DNA from: Neocallimastix lanati (nom. inval.)
Taxonomy: Eukaryota; Neocallimastigomycota; Neocallimastigomycetes; Neocallimastigales; Neocallimastigaceae
Assembly: GCA_016946835.1 (NCBI GenBank)
Contig: JACVTC010000064.1
Location: 774,501 to 838,500 of the forward strand
Length of the DNA stretch: 64,000 bases
Direction of reading: 5' to 3'
Shown here: positions 47,833-60,516 of the stretch, piece by piece
How the letters are laid out: each line of letters starts with the position of its first letter
Numbering within the stretch: the first letter of the stretch is position 1
The notes under the pieces: model-generated
Seen by the model: only the letters and a program-made list of their open reading frames with translations
Database searches by the model: none
Told to the model about the DNA's origin: nothing
Translations under genes and position numbers: made by a program

Positions 47833-50800
47833 TTATTGAAGATAATCTAAATATTGTTTTAAATCAGATCGTTCTTGAGAATGTAAATCGCTTTGCATAC
47901 GTAATTGTTCTTGCTGATGCTTGAAGAGCTGTTCTTTCATTTTTGAAAGTTCATGATAAGGTTGTCTTTTATCATTCACTTGCTTTATTAATTCTTGATA
48001 TTCTTTATAGTGATTGTATGAAAGTGTTATACGCTGAGCTAGTTGTTGAAATTGTAATTTTTGTAACATTTGTTCTCCGTAAGTTTCCTTACTTATATCA
48101 TCAAATTCTTGATCAGATAGCGGTGGACTTTCATAACCATGAATATTTGTTTTTAATATATTATGATTATTACTCTTATTAAATTCTCCACTAGAATGAG
48201 TCACAGGGTTACTAGAAGTATTAATTTGTGAATTAAAGGTGGATGGAGATCTATCCAATGGAGGATAATTCTTATGATTTTTATTTCCAAAGGAATCTAC
48301 GTAATTATCTGTATATTTAAAAATATGGTGGCTATCGTTATTTAAATCAACGTTTTCATTAATATCATTAGTTCTTAATTTATTATCATGTTTCGTTTCT
48401 AATATATTTTGATTAATGATAGTTTTCTGAATTTTATTATGATCTGAATTTAAATATTCATCTAATTCAGGAATTTTTCCTTTATTAATGTTGGAATTAG
48501 TATGATTTTCAAAACTTTTTTCAGTATTATAAATATCTTCTAAAATATAATTAAATATATATATATATATATATAATGATTAGGGATTTAAGATATAATA
48601 AAAATAATAATAATTATATTTTTCATGTTTGAAATTTTATATTTTACCTCTATGACTGTCATTTTTTGAAATATCAATAGAATTAATTGATGTTTCTTGA
48701 TAATTTTTATTTAAAGTTGCATGAGTATTCGTAATATGTTTTATCTATATTTCAATAGTAATAATAATTATAATTATAAAATATTTATATTAATAGAAAG
48801 ATTAAGTATTATTAATATTTATAAAATTTATTTATGAATTATTTATTATATCCATATAAATTAGGATATTAAAAAAATAAATATTAAATTTTTAATATAT
48901 ATATATATATTTTACATTTGAAGGTGTTTTGTTATTATTAGAAAATATTTTATTTTCTATTTCTTCTGGATGATTCAAGATTTCCATATTTCTCATAGAT
49001 TGGTCAGGAGGTGTATTAAAATTACTTATTTCATTTGTAGAACGATTTATTATAGATTTATTATTATTTTTGGATTCTATAGATGGAAGGTTTTGGTTTA
49101 TAATGATATCAGAACAGTAATTGGGATCATTGGATTTTTGTTTTAAAGATTGAATTTTAGAGATAGTTGAGGATTCCGAAGTAGGTTGATTATATTCATT
49201 ATTGAGGTTGAATTTGACCTCATTATTTTCTGTAGATTTGTTAAAATTTTTAAAATTATTATTACTTTTCTTCATTTGTAAATTATTATCAGTATTTATA
49301 TTCCTATTTTCCTTATTTTCAGAGAGTTCACTTTTTTCCATTTTGGAACTAGGGAAAGATACTATACTTTTAATTTTCTTTAGTGGTTTTTTATAAACTT
49401 TTTTAGTGGATTTTTGTTTTGATTTTTCCTTTTTATTCTTCCGTTTACTTTTTAATGAGAAGAAATTCTTTAATATATTTTTTGATGTTTTTTTTAATGA
49501 TTTTTTTGAAATATCATTTTTAATACTTTTTTCACTTGATTGACAATCAATTTCTTCTTCCACTGTTGAAGACAAGGTATCATCTTCATTAATCATAACA
49601 AATGTCTTATTATACTTTTTATTTAATTTTTGTATAAATTCTTGCTCTTCCAAAGTTAATTCATTTAAGGTTATACTTTGTCCTTCCTTATAGGCATTAG
49701 AGTTTTTCTTGAATTCATATTTTTCTTTTTTTTCAGGTTTCTTTTGATATTTTTGTGATTGTGATTGCGATTGTGATTGTGATTTTTGATTTATTACTTT
49801 TTTTTCTTCTTCATCTATGATTTTATCATTTTTGTGAGGCAAATTTCTTTTAATATCAATTGAAAAATTAGTTACTATGGAATGATTAGTAGTGTTAGTT
49901 TTAGTTCTTAGTATTGGAGAATAATTACTCATACTCTGAAAAGATCTTGTTTCCAAGGGAATATCATTTTCAGAATATAATTCCAAGTTACAAGATTTTG
50001 ACTGGCTATAGAGATTATTGTTTAATGCTTTATCGTATAAGGTATTCATGATACTATTTTTAAAATTTGGAGAATAAGAAAATCCATCTAATTTAGTATT
50101 ATTATTTTTATGAAAGATAATGGAATCATCACTTAGAGTTCTACGATGAATATAGTTATTATCATTAATTGATACTTTATGAAAGGATCTTGGTAGTGAT
50201 CCTTTCCAATTTTTAATATTAGAAATACCAGTTAATTGAAGAGTTGGACTATCTGGAGCTGTGATATTAATAATGGATAATCTTTTATTTAATAAAGTAT
50301 CTAATTCGGAAGGAGTATCGACTTTTTTCAATTGAGGTGAAGATTTAAGAATAGATTTAATAGAAGTTGAAGGAGATATTGGTGATTTAGGAATAGGGAT
50401 TATTACATTTTCACTATTTTTACTTTGGGTTGATAATTTTCTTGATAATAGGTTATTATTACTATTAATATCGTCATCCTTATTATCTTTATTATCATCA
50501 TTATTGTTATTATCACAGATATCATTATTATCTTCAATATCAATATTATTATCATTTTCAAAGTCATCATTGATATTAATTTCGATAAAAAGATCATTTT
50601 CAGAATTTCTTAAAGATGGTAAAGAATTAAAGTGGTTTAATCTTTTTCTTTTAAAATTAGAAACTACATTTGTTGAATTTGATCTTGATATTTCATTTAA
50701 TATATTTAAAGATAACACATGATGTAAATCAACAGCTGGAAATATATTAACATTTTGATATATAATATTGAAATAATAGTATAAAAAAAATTTAATTTTT

Positions 50801-51823
50801 AAATATGGAAAAAAAAAAGAGATATTTTTTTGTTAATTAGTAAAATATATAATAATATTCGAATTTTAAATTTAATTATTAAATATATAAAAATATTTAT
50901 AAAATTTTATAATTCCATTCTATTGTTTTTTTCTTTAAGTACTAAATTGATAGATACCTTTTCTATGTTTTTGATAAAAATTGTCATTATATTTATCCTC
51001 AAAAAAATTATCATCATAAATCACTTCATCCATATCTTCATATAATGGATTATTATCCAAATCATTGGTATTTTGCTTAGAAATACCATTGGAAGTATAA
51101 CCTGAATTTCTAGTAAATCTAGGCATAATAGCTGGGGGTTGAATTTGAAGCTCGGATTTATCAGTGGATGAATCATTATGACTTGAATTAGAACTAGATA
51201 TGTTTGGTGATTTATCTGGGGAATATTTTTTTTTCCGACTATTTATAAGATTTTTACGACTATTTTTTTTTATCATCATAAATTTTATAAATATAGATAT
51301 ATTAAAATATGAAAAGAAAAATAAAATAAAAAAAAAAAGAAAAACATATATTATTTATATACTGATAGTAAATTTTAAAAGTATATGTATACCTTAATTC
51401 ATCTTTAATTAGAGTTGAAAAATCCAAATTATTTCTCTGGATTGTTTTATTATAATTGAATTTAAAAAAGAAAGAAAGAAAAAAAAAAAAAAAGGATATA
51501 TATTGATAAGAACTAAGTTACTATTTAAATAATTTTTTTTAATAGTCCTATTTATTTTTTTTTAATACCTTTATTTTTTCTTCAGAATAAAAATGTAAAT
51601 CCAATAATATTTCTCTATTATTTTGATTTTATTTATTTAATTTTTTTTAAATAATTATGAATATATAGATATATGTATATATATATTTTTATGATGAATA
51701 ATAATTGATTTATGAATAATATATTATTGATTTTATACATTTTTAATTTTAATATTTAGTAAAAATTATTTATTTACCCTCTACAGACAAATTTATCTTA
51801 ATTAAAATATGATTTTTATTCAT
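47833..51823 (-). CDS. Unknown seven-exon protein, 1019 aa, with a C-terminal helical domain
   Basis: Exons: 51823..51778, 51612..51569, 51436..51393, 51259..50958, 50735..48916, 48744..48648, 48539..47833. Every junction is GT-AG and keeps the frame; the total is 3060 nt. The first three micro-exons encode an N-terminus with INLSVEEILLDLHFYSEEK and FSTLIKDEL, helical in appearance. They are less certain than the rest; without them the first ATG is 51279 and the product 981 aa. The middle is Ser/Asn/Lys-rich and disordered, with a Ser-Gln repeat and basic clusters. The last 70 residues are helical (LSYNHYKEYQELIKQV, then KMKEQLFKHQQEQ). Their spacing recalls the occludin/ELL C-terminal domain, but key late residues of that family are absent. 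I do not recognise the protein. Confidence 0.75.
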
Positions 51824-51879
51824 TTATATAATTCAATATAATAAAATGATTTATTAATATATCATATAAAAATTATAAA

Positions 51880-51903
51880 AAAAAAAAAATTAAATTATAT
51901 AAT

Positions 51904-51941
<38 letters not shown>

Positions 51942-51952
51942 AAATTATATAA

Positions 51953-51984
<32 letters not shown>

Positions 51985-51994
51985 ATTATATAAT

Positions 51995-52036
<42 letters not shown>

Positions 52037-52091
52037 AAATTATATAATCAAAAAAAAAAAAAAAAAAAAAAAAAAAATTAAATTATATAAT

Positions 52092-52131
<40 letters not shown>

Positions 52132-52258
52132 AAATTATATAATCAAAAAAAAAAAAAAAAAAAAAAAAAAAATTAAATTATATAATCAAAAAAAAAAAAA
52201 AAAAAAAAAAAAAAATTAAATTATATAATCAAAAAAAAAAAAAAAAAAAAAAAAAATT
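51880..52258. repeat. Poly(A)-linked minisatellite, eight copies
   Basis: Eight copies of the 15-mer TTAAATTATATAATC, each followed by 26-39 A. Copies start near 51890, 51940, 51981, 52035, 52078, 52130, 52173 and 52216. It sits between the start of the 1019-aa gene and the end of the C2-domain gene. Confidence 0.95.
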
Positions 52259-52287
52259 TTTTTTGTTATTTAAATTTGCTTTAATAG

Positions 52288-53327
52288 TTAAAAAAAAAAA
52301 TAAAAAGAATTATTATCATTAGTATCATTACTTCTTTTCTCTTTTAAATATATAGGATACCATTGTTTGAATTTTTCTGTATATAATTAATTAGAATAGA
52401 ATATATTGTTTATTAATAATAATATTTATAATATTTTTGAAAGTTAAATTTTAAAAGTTTAAATAAAAAGTTTACCATTTTCAATAGCTAAAATAAGAGG
52501 AATTCTAGTTTCACCTAAAAGATTAAAATTATCTTCTGTATTATTATTAAAGCATTGCAAAAAAAAAGATGATTTATCCCTAATAAGTTCAAAGTTTAAT
52601 TTACAATTCCATTCTTATTTTTATATGAATTGAATATATATATATATATATATTTAAAAGAATTTAGTAATGAATTTAGTAATAATTTAGAATAGATGAT
52701 GATGAGTATATATATACTATTTTATTATTCTTTTTATCTATTCATTTATTATTATTATTATTATTATTATTTGTTAGCTGCTAGTTTTTCAAGAAAACGT
52801 ACTAAATGATTCTCCTTGACCTTCAGCTGGGGTGGATACTTTTGTTCCAGAAATATAACTAATTTTTATTATTGGATTTTTTACTGTTAGAGTTTCTAAA
52901 GTATTTTAAGTTAAAAAAAAATAAATAAATAAAAATTGTAAAAATTAATATAGTATATATTATAATAATGAATATAAAATGAATATAAAATACTTTTTGT
53001 TCCATTTTCGATTTTCTGAAGGTTTTTTGCTTTTAAAACTTTTTTTTACACATAAGAATATATATAGAATCATATTATAAGAAAAATATATAATTTATTA
53101 ATTTAGCAAATATGTAATTAATCAGTTTATATTTTTTATTTTATGAAGTGAATTTTATTTTTGCTATTTTTTTTTTTTTTTTTTTTTTTTTTATTTGCTT
53201 AAAAGATTTTATTTTGAATATAATTAAAATATTGTATGTAAAAATAAATGAAATATAAATATAAATATATAAATATTATATAATTTTTACCGTTAACACT
53301 TAAAATCCCAATAGAAAGATTATCCAT
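52288..53327 (-). CDS. Single C2-domain protein (5 exons, 133 aa)
   Basis: Exons: 53327..53291, 53038..52994, 52895..52803, 52613..52476, 52376..52288. All junctions are GT-AG in phase 1 and the total is 402 nt including TAA. The product starts MDNLSIGILSV, then VLKAKNLQKIENGTK, NPIIKISYISGT, KWNCKLNFELIRDKSSFFLQC, LLGETRIPL and KFKQWYPIYL. This follows the strand order of a C2 domain, the usual module for membrane phospholipid or protein binding: an opening strand with A-K-N-L, a central W-x-F region, a LGE-x-x-I-P-L strand and a final W-Y-x-[IL]-x-L. The acidic calcium-binding loop residues are mostly missing, so calcium-independent binding is more likely. The whole protein is one C2 domain with a short tail whose last codons fall in a poly(T) tract. 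Confidence 0.8.
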
Positions 53328-53415
53328 TTTTTATTATTTTTATTTATTTCTAATTTATTAATTATTATTAAAATAAATATATTAAAGTATAGGTGTATAT
53401 ATATATATTTTTTTT

Positions 53416-53450
<35 letters not shown>

Positions 53451-53673
53451 AAAAATTTGATATTATTTATTATATTATATATTTACAATATATATTATTT
53501 TAGAAAATAAATCAATAGGTATAAATTAACTTTATAATATTAGTTCTATTTATACAAGATTTTTTTTTTTTTTTTTTTTTTTTAACTTGCTATTTACATA
53601 ATATTTAATATATATATATATATATATATAGAATAATATGTTTATTTAATTATTAGTAGTATTATGCTATTCT

Positions 53674-53710
<37 letters not shown>

Positions 53711-54400
53711 CATATTTTTAGATATCAATTCCTATTACTAAGCTTTTTATATTTCGTATTGATTATACGACTTTAATATTATTAATTTTTTATAATTATT
53801 TTTATTTATGTATTATATTATTATTTTATTTTATTTTGAAATAAGAATAAAAGGTCTTAATTTTTTTCTTATTTTTAAAAACTTTTATATTTATTAATTT
53901 TTTTATAATATTATTACTTATACTAATAATAATATATTTTTTGTTGACTAAAAAAAAAGAAGAAATTACAATTATTATATATTTAAATAGTAAAAAGGGA
54001 ACTTTATATAAATATATAATAATTAAATTTGAAATTTTGAATGTTGAAATTTATTTTTTTTTTATATATATATTTATTTATTCTTTTATTTTTTATTTTT
54101 ATTAAATGAATATATATATATATATATATATTAATTTTTATTTTTTAATTGTTCCTTTTTAAATGGTAAAATTAATTGAAATTTTACACATTTAAATTTT
54201 TTAATTTCCTGAGTTATAAGTTTAAATTACTATTAAAATTTTTATTATTAGATATTTTTTATTTACTTTTTTAGTTATCTTTATATTCCTAATTAGAAAT
54301 ATCTAATTTGCCTTTTAAAAATTTTATATTTATAAATACATAAATACATTCATTTTAAGATTTCAAATTAATTTTAGAATGAATTTTAAAATTATTTTAA

Positions 54401-54432
<32 letters not shown>

Positions 54433-55235
54433 TTTTTTTTTCAAAATAGTTATGAATAAATATTATATATTATCATCATTATAATTATATAATATTAAAC
54501 ATTATAAAAATATATATATTATTATTATTTTTTACTTTATATATATATTTTTTTTTTAATTTTTTTTTTTAGAATATAAAAAAAAAAAAAAGAAAAGAAA
54601 ATATTTTAATAAAAAAAAATTCTATAGATTAACTTTCATGATTGTTAAAATAGATTTAGGTATTTTTTTAAAAAGTAATTTTAAGCTTTTTTTTTTTTTT
54701 TTTAAAATATTTAACCAATACAATTTAATTTTCAATTTAATAAAATTAATATAATAAATTGATTTAGTTGTTAAAAAATAAATAAATTAAAAAGAAATAA
54801 AAAAAATTTAATTTATTTTTTTACCATATTTGTATAATTAATATTTTTGAAATTTAAACAAAATAAAATGAATGATTAATAAAATTTTTATAATAAATTA
54901 AATATAAAGTTTTTATAATATATTTTTATATTTTTAACATGATTTTTTTTTATCATTTTTTTTTTTTTTTTTATTTTTTTATTTTGTTATATATTCTCAT
55001 TTTTATAAATAATTATCTATTGTTATTATTTAAAAATTTATATTAATAAAAATACTCCATAAAAAGCTTAATATATAATAAAAACAGTATTATATATAAC
55101 ATTCTAAATAAAAAAATAGAATATAAATATTTATTAAAAAAATTTTTTTTTAAAAAAAATAATTAATCCAATTATACAGATGACATGTTATAATATATAT
55201 GATATCATTTCTTTAAAAAATGTATGATTAATTAG
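53328..55235. other. AT-rich intergenic DNA
   Basis: Poly(T) and (AT)n repeats (for example 53677-53704, 54116-54130). No coding signal seen. Confidence 0.6.
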
Positions 55236-55455
55236 AGAAAAATATGTAATTATTTGTCGTCAGTATTAGTTTGTGGTAAATGTGATCAAGCGATGGTATG
55301 TGATTCAAATCGATTCTACAAAGACATCAGATTAAGGTATTATCGCTGCAAGAATCGTATCACATCGTACCAAAATCACAAACGGTATTTTTTTGACAAC
55401 AACAATGATATGAATCAACTCTATGAATTTTTAATTCTGTCCTATTTTAAATAAT
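55236..55455 (+). pseudogene. Fragment resembling a serine-recombinase zinc ribbon
   Basis: A 66-codon open stretch (from a TTG at 55254, no ATG, stop at 55452) with distinctly higher GC than its flanks. It reads S-S-V-L-V-C-G-K-C-D-Q-A-M-V and then R-L-R-Y-Y-R-C-K-N-R. This is the layout of the recombinase zinc beta ribbon of bacterial large serine recombinases (a hydrophobic G/S-x-L-x-C-x2-C, then Y-Y-x-C). The fourth Cys expected after the YYRC is not present, and no catalytic domain is found upstream. A decayed fragment, possibly of bacterial or mobile-element origin; a chance match cannot be excluded. Confidence 0.45.
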
Positions 55456-55576
55456 AATAATAATAAAAATTAAGAAAAACAAAAAATAAAAAAAAAAGTT
55501 AAAAATTATAAATATTATATAATTATAATAAAAATAAATATAATTATATAGGTAAAAATAATTCTGGTAGCTTTGC

Positions 55577-55618
<42 letters not shown>

Positions 55619-56179
55619 TTTTGACTGGAAAATATGTTTTTATTATTGGATTGATTATTTAATAAAATTTTTAATTAACAATTTATTCAATAAGTTATTA
55701 ATATAAATTGAAATTTATTATAAATTATATGATAAGAAAAAAAAAAAAAATAAAGTTTATGCAGTAAAAATGAAATTATAATTAAAATTTTAAAGTGATC
55801 ATGGTAAAATATGATGAATAATATAAAATATGTTTTAGCTGTTAACAATGTAAATTTAAAATAAATATTAAAAATTTTAAATATATCTAATTATAAATAT
55901 ATTATATTTTCTATATAAATTCATAATTTTTTTTTTATAGTTTTCTTTATGATATAGTCTCAAACTAACCTCAAGTCAAGCGAAGTATTAACATAATATT
56001 CATTATCTAAGATTTGATGTAAATAAAATAATTATTATTCCTATTTTATAAAAGACTAAAAATAAAAACTTTTAATTTTTTATTATTACTTTATATTTTT
56101 TTAATTTATATTATATATTATAATATTATGTAAAAAATAATTATAACTTAAAAAATTTAATTAGGCTATATGGACTTGA

Positions 56180-56213
<34 letters not shown>

Positions 56214-56586
56214 CATTAAAAAATAAAAATAATAGCTTTATTAATATTTTCTAATAAATTAATTTATTTTATAATCTTTATTTATTGATACATTTATTTT
56301 ATTTATAAACATTTTTATGTAAATAAATTAATTATAAAAAAAAAAATAAAAAAAATATATATATTAGAATAGAATAAGAAAAAAATTAAGTACATAAAAT
56401 TGAAATAAAGACAAAAAAAAAAAAAAAAAAGATAAACATTTAATTCTAAAAATGTAAAGAGTAAAATAATTCTACAATATTATTTAAATAAAAAATTTTT
56501 TTTAAAAAAAAAAAAAAAACATAATTAAATAGTATCTATTAATATTAAAATATATATATATAAATTAACTTTTTTTTTTTAATAAT

Positions 56587-56624
<38 letters not shown>

Positions 56625-56708
56625 ATAATTTATGATTTATTCTTTTTTTTTTTTTTTTTATTCTTTTCTCCTTCATTTTTGTTATTTTTTTTTATTTTTT
56701 ATTTTTTC
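55456..56708. other. AT-rich spacer
   Basis: AT dinucleotide runs, poly(T) (56179-56211) and the 3' flank of the LRR-chitin gene. A small mixed patch at 55940-56000 has no ORF. Confidence 0.6.
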
Positions 56709-58889
56709 TTATTTAGAACATTCACCGTAACTCTTTTGACAACCAGAATCTACTTTACAATAGGCAGCTGTATTACCACACCAACCATATTTACTACAAC
56801 AGGTGCCATGACCACATCGACCAACACCTTTACCACATCGACCATCGTCACGAATGACGGTATCATCAAATTTATTACTAAAGTTCTTACAGGAACCATA
56901 GTCAACTTGACATTTGTCTGCATCACAGTAAGCATCAGTAGATCCACACCAACCATATTTACTACAACAGAGGCCATCAGGACAACTACCATAATGATAA
57001 CCACAACGTCCTGAAACACTTGTAATGGAAGTTTTAGAACGTTGTTTATACCAACAGACACCATAATCAGGTTGACATGAATTGGGCTCACAGAAATCTT
57101 CAGTTAAACCACACCAACCATATTTACTACAACAATAACCACGACCACAGTGACCGTAACCTTTACCACATTTATAATTTTCAGATGTTGGAGAAGAATT
57201 ATTTTTAGTTTTAGTAGATGTAGTTTTATTTGATTTTGTTTTTTCTGTTGTTGATGTTGTTGTTGCTGTCTTTGTCTCCTTAACAACACCAACCGTAATT
57301 TTTTTACCGTCTTTATCTTTATCATAACAGATACCATAGCTTTTTTGACACTTATTTTCGATATTACAATGTTCATCGGTAGTACCACAATAACCGAATT
57401 TACTACAACAACCATTGTTAGCACAAATACCGTATGCTTCACCACATCTAAAACTTACATTTTCATCATCATCATCTTCTTCTATCTGCGCATTTAAATT
57501 AGCATTTACCATAGCTTTTGAAAAAGGAACTAAAAAAATTTTAATTATTTAATTTATATATTTATTATATTATAAATTATTTTTTTTAATAATAATATAA
57601 ATAAATAAAAATAATAAATATAATTTTTAATTGAATAAAATATCTATATTTTTATTTATTATCTATATATTTTATTTAGATTTATATATATATATATATG
57701 GAATAATAATTATAATTATTATTATTAATATTATTATTAATATTTTTTATTATTATATACATGTTCCAATGGTTTCACAATAATTGTTGATTGGAAGTAC
57801 CCATTTCTCTGGATAGGAAACTCCTTCATGATAACAAATATTTGTATCACTGAAATTTAAAATGGCATCTTTATTAAATTTTGGAACTTCCCCACTTAAT
57901 TTTGTACTTGAAGAGAAATCACTATTATTATAAATTATATTTATAGGTTAAAAAGATGTAAATCAGTCAATCAATAAAAAAATTAATTAATTATTAAATT
58001 AGAAATAGAAAGAAAGAAAAAAAAATTATAATTTTAAACATTTTATATGTATACATTAGAAATATGTTATATTATTATTATTATTATTATTTATAATTAT
58101 TATTTATGATTTTTATTATATATATATTTCTTAAAATAATGTATATATAGTAATATATATATTTATATACTATCAATTTTTAAACTTACGCAGTAATTAA
58201 TTTCTTCAACTTTTTAAAAGAGGAAGGAAGTTTAGTTAAACCGGTTGAAGTAGCATAAAGTTGATTTAGATTAGTAAGTTTTCCAATATGTTTTGGTAAT
58301 TTCTCTAATGCTGAATCATTATTTAAAATTCTAATAAATAAACAATTTTTATTTATAATATTTTTTAATATATATATATATACATAAATTGTATTAATAT
58401 ATGTTTATAAATAACTATCAATAATGCTATATTTAGCAAAAAAGGAGATGAAATAATTGATAATATAGAAAAAAAAAAAAAACATCAATAATAATAATAA
58501 TAATAATAATAAAAATGTAAAAGTGAAGAAAAATTTTTTTACAAAATATTTAAATTCTTTAGGGAAGTAATAGTATCAGGTAATTTAGATAAATTTGTTA
58601 AATCTTCCAAGTTTCTATTTACGTATATATATATTAAGTTTGTAATATAACATTAATAAATAATGAGCCAAAAATATAATAAATATATATACATATATTA
58701 AAATAAAATATATTTTTAATATTAAGAAATGCTAAGTATCTATTTACAAAAGTTCCAAATTAGTTAATTCACTAATATGCTTTGAAATTTTTTTTATTTT
58801 TGGATTTTTTGAAATATCTCTATTATTATGATTATGATTTTTTTTTTTTGTAATATAAGATATATATATAATAATAATTTTTTTTAATT

Positions 58890-58946
<57 letters not shown>

Positions 58947-59267
58947 TTTATTTTTTGTAATTTTTTGAAATATTTTAAAATAATATAATAATTAATATTT
59001 AAATATTTATTGTATAATATTTTTTTTTTAAAAAAAATATTTACAAAGCACGTAAAGGTAATTTAACAATATCTTTTGGAAACACTTCAAGGTTTAAATC
59101 TTCAAGATCTCTATATATATATTTTTTTTTAAAAAAAAAGCATTTTTAATATTTTAAATTTATCTCTTAATTTTTTGTTAACCATAAAAACAACAACATC
59201 AATAATAAAATAAGTATTTAAAATTTATTGAAAAATTTTTTTATACTTAATAACTAATTTTCATTTA

Positions 59268-59325
<58 letters not shown>

Positions 59326-59378
59326 TTCCTTCTCATTAAAAAAATATTTATTATAATATAAATAATTTACTCTTGTTT

Positions 59379-59417
<39 letters not shown>

Positions 59418-59634
59418 ATCAATCTATTTACAATTGAATAATATTTAATTTATTTTTATCACAGCCGACTCTTGGATTTGAACAACAGAATTCTGAAGGA
59501 TCCGTAACATTCAAAATTTGATTTACAATTTTGCATTGTTCTTCAATAGTTTTAAGACTATAAACATATTTACATGTTAACGTCGTAATTGTAAGGATAT
59601 TAAAGATCCTTTTAAATTTTGTGTGTCCAAACAT
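56709..59634 (-). CDS. Secreted leucine-rich-repeat protein with four chitin-binding (CBM18/hevein) domains (7 exons, 511 aa)
   Basis: Exons: 59634..59432, 59110..59045, 58819..58748, 58614..58543, 58330..58190, 57921..57761, 57529..56709; 1536 nt, all GT-AG. Residues 1-26 are a signal peptide, followed by a Cys-containing cap (FCCSNPRVGCD). Exons 2-6 encode leucine-rich repeats (LDLEDLNLEVFPKDI, KLPDTITSLKNLNIL, LPKHIGKLTNLNQLY, LPSSF) ending with LSGEVP and a Cys-bearing C-terminal cap. Four hevein-type domains follow (about 266-306, 358-397, 413-452, 469-509), each with C-G...C-C-S-K-[FY]-G-x-C-G, separated by a Thr/Ser/Lys linker at 324-356. It is likely a cell-surface or secreted chitin-binding protein. 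The 57760/57530 junction joining the two halves is the critical one: unspliced, exon 6 would stop after two more codons. Confidence 0.85.
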
Positions 59635-60008
59635 TTTTTTTTCTTTTTATATATATATATATATAATATAATATTTGTAAAAATTAAATATAAATATTAA
59701 TTATTATTATATATTATGATCTATATTTTTTTTTTTTTTTTTTTAAAAAGAAAAATTAAAATAAAAAAAAAAATAAATAAAATTATATAGTATGTATGCT
59801 ATGTATGTTAAAAATAAAATGCATATATATATATTAAAAGTTATTTTTATCTGTTTTATTTTATGTTAAGTTAAAAAATAAATAAATAAAAAAATAAAAT
59901 ATTAAATAATTTTTACAATATGCATTTATATTTTGTCAATATTTACCTAAATGTAGGTTAAATAAAAATGTCTCATTCTAATTATATATTAATATTTTAA
60001 AATTTTTA

Positions 60009-60095
<87 letters not shown>

Positions 60096-60466
60096 TTATT
60101 TTTTACTTTTATTTTAATTTTATTCAAATAATAGTTTTATATCTTTATTAATTATAAAAATAGTGTCAAGTACTTTTTTTTTTTTTTTAATATGTATATA
60201 AATTATATATATACTGTTTAAAATTTTATTTTTAATTTTTATTTTTATTTTACCATAAAAATATTGATACATGGAAAAATTGATAGACATTTATATTATA
60301 TATATATATATATATATAAATAAATCATTTTAATTTTTATTTTTATTTATAATTAATGTTAAGACATTTATATAAATATATATATATATATATATAAATA
60401 TCGTATATAAATAATATTAAACTTTTTTTAAAGTATATTATATATATGATTTTCTTTTTATATTTA

Positions 60467-60516
<50 letters not shown>

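Noticed and set aside
56709-57512. Chitin-binding protein as a separate gene starting at the Met at 57512
   Set aside because: It would lack a signal peptide although its domains are disulfide-rich and secreted, and the frame continues upstream to a good acceptor that joins the LRR exons.
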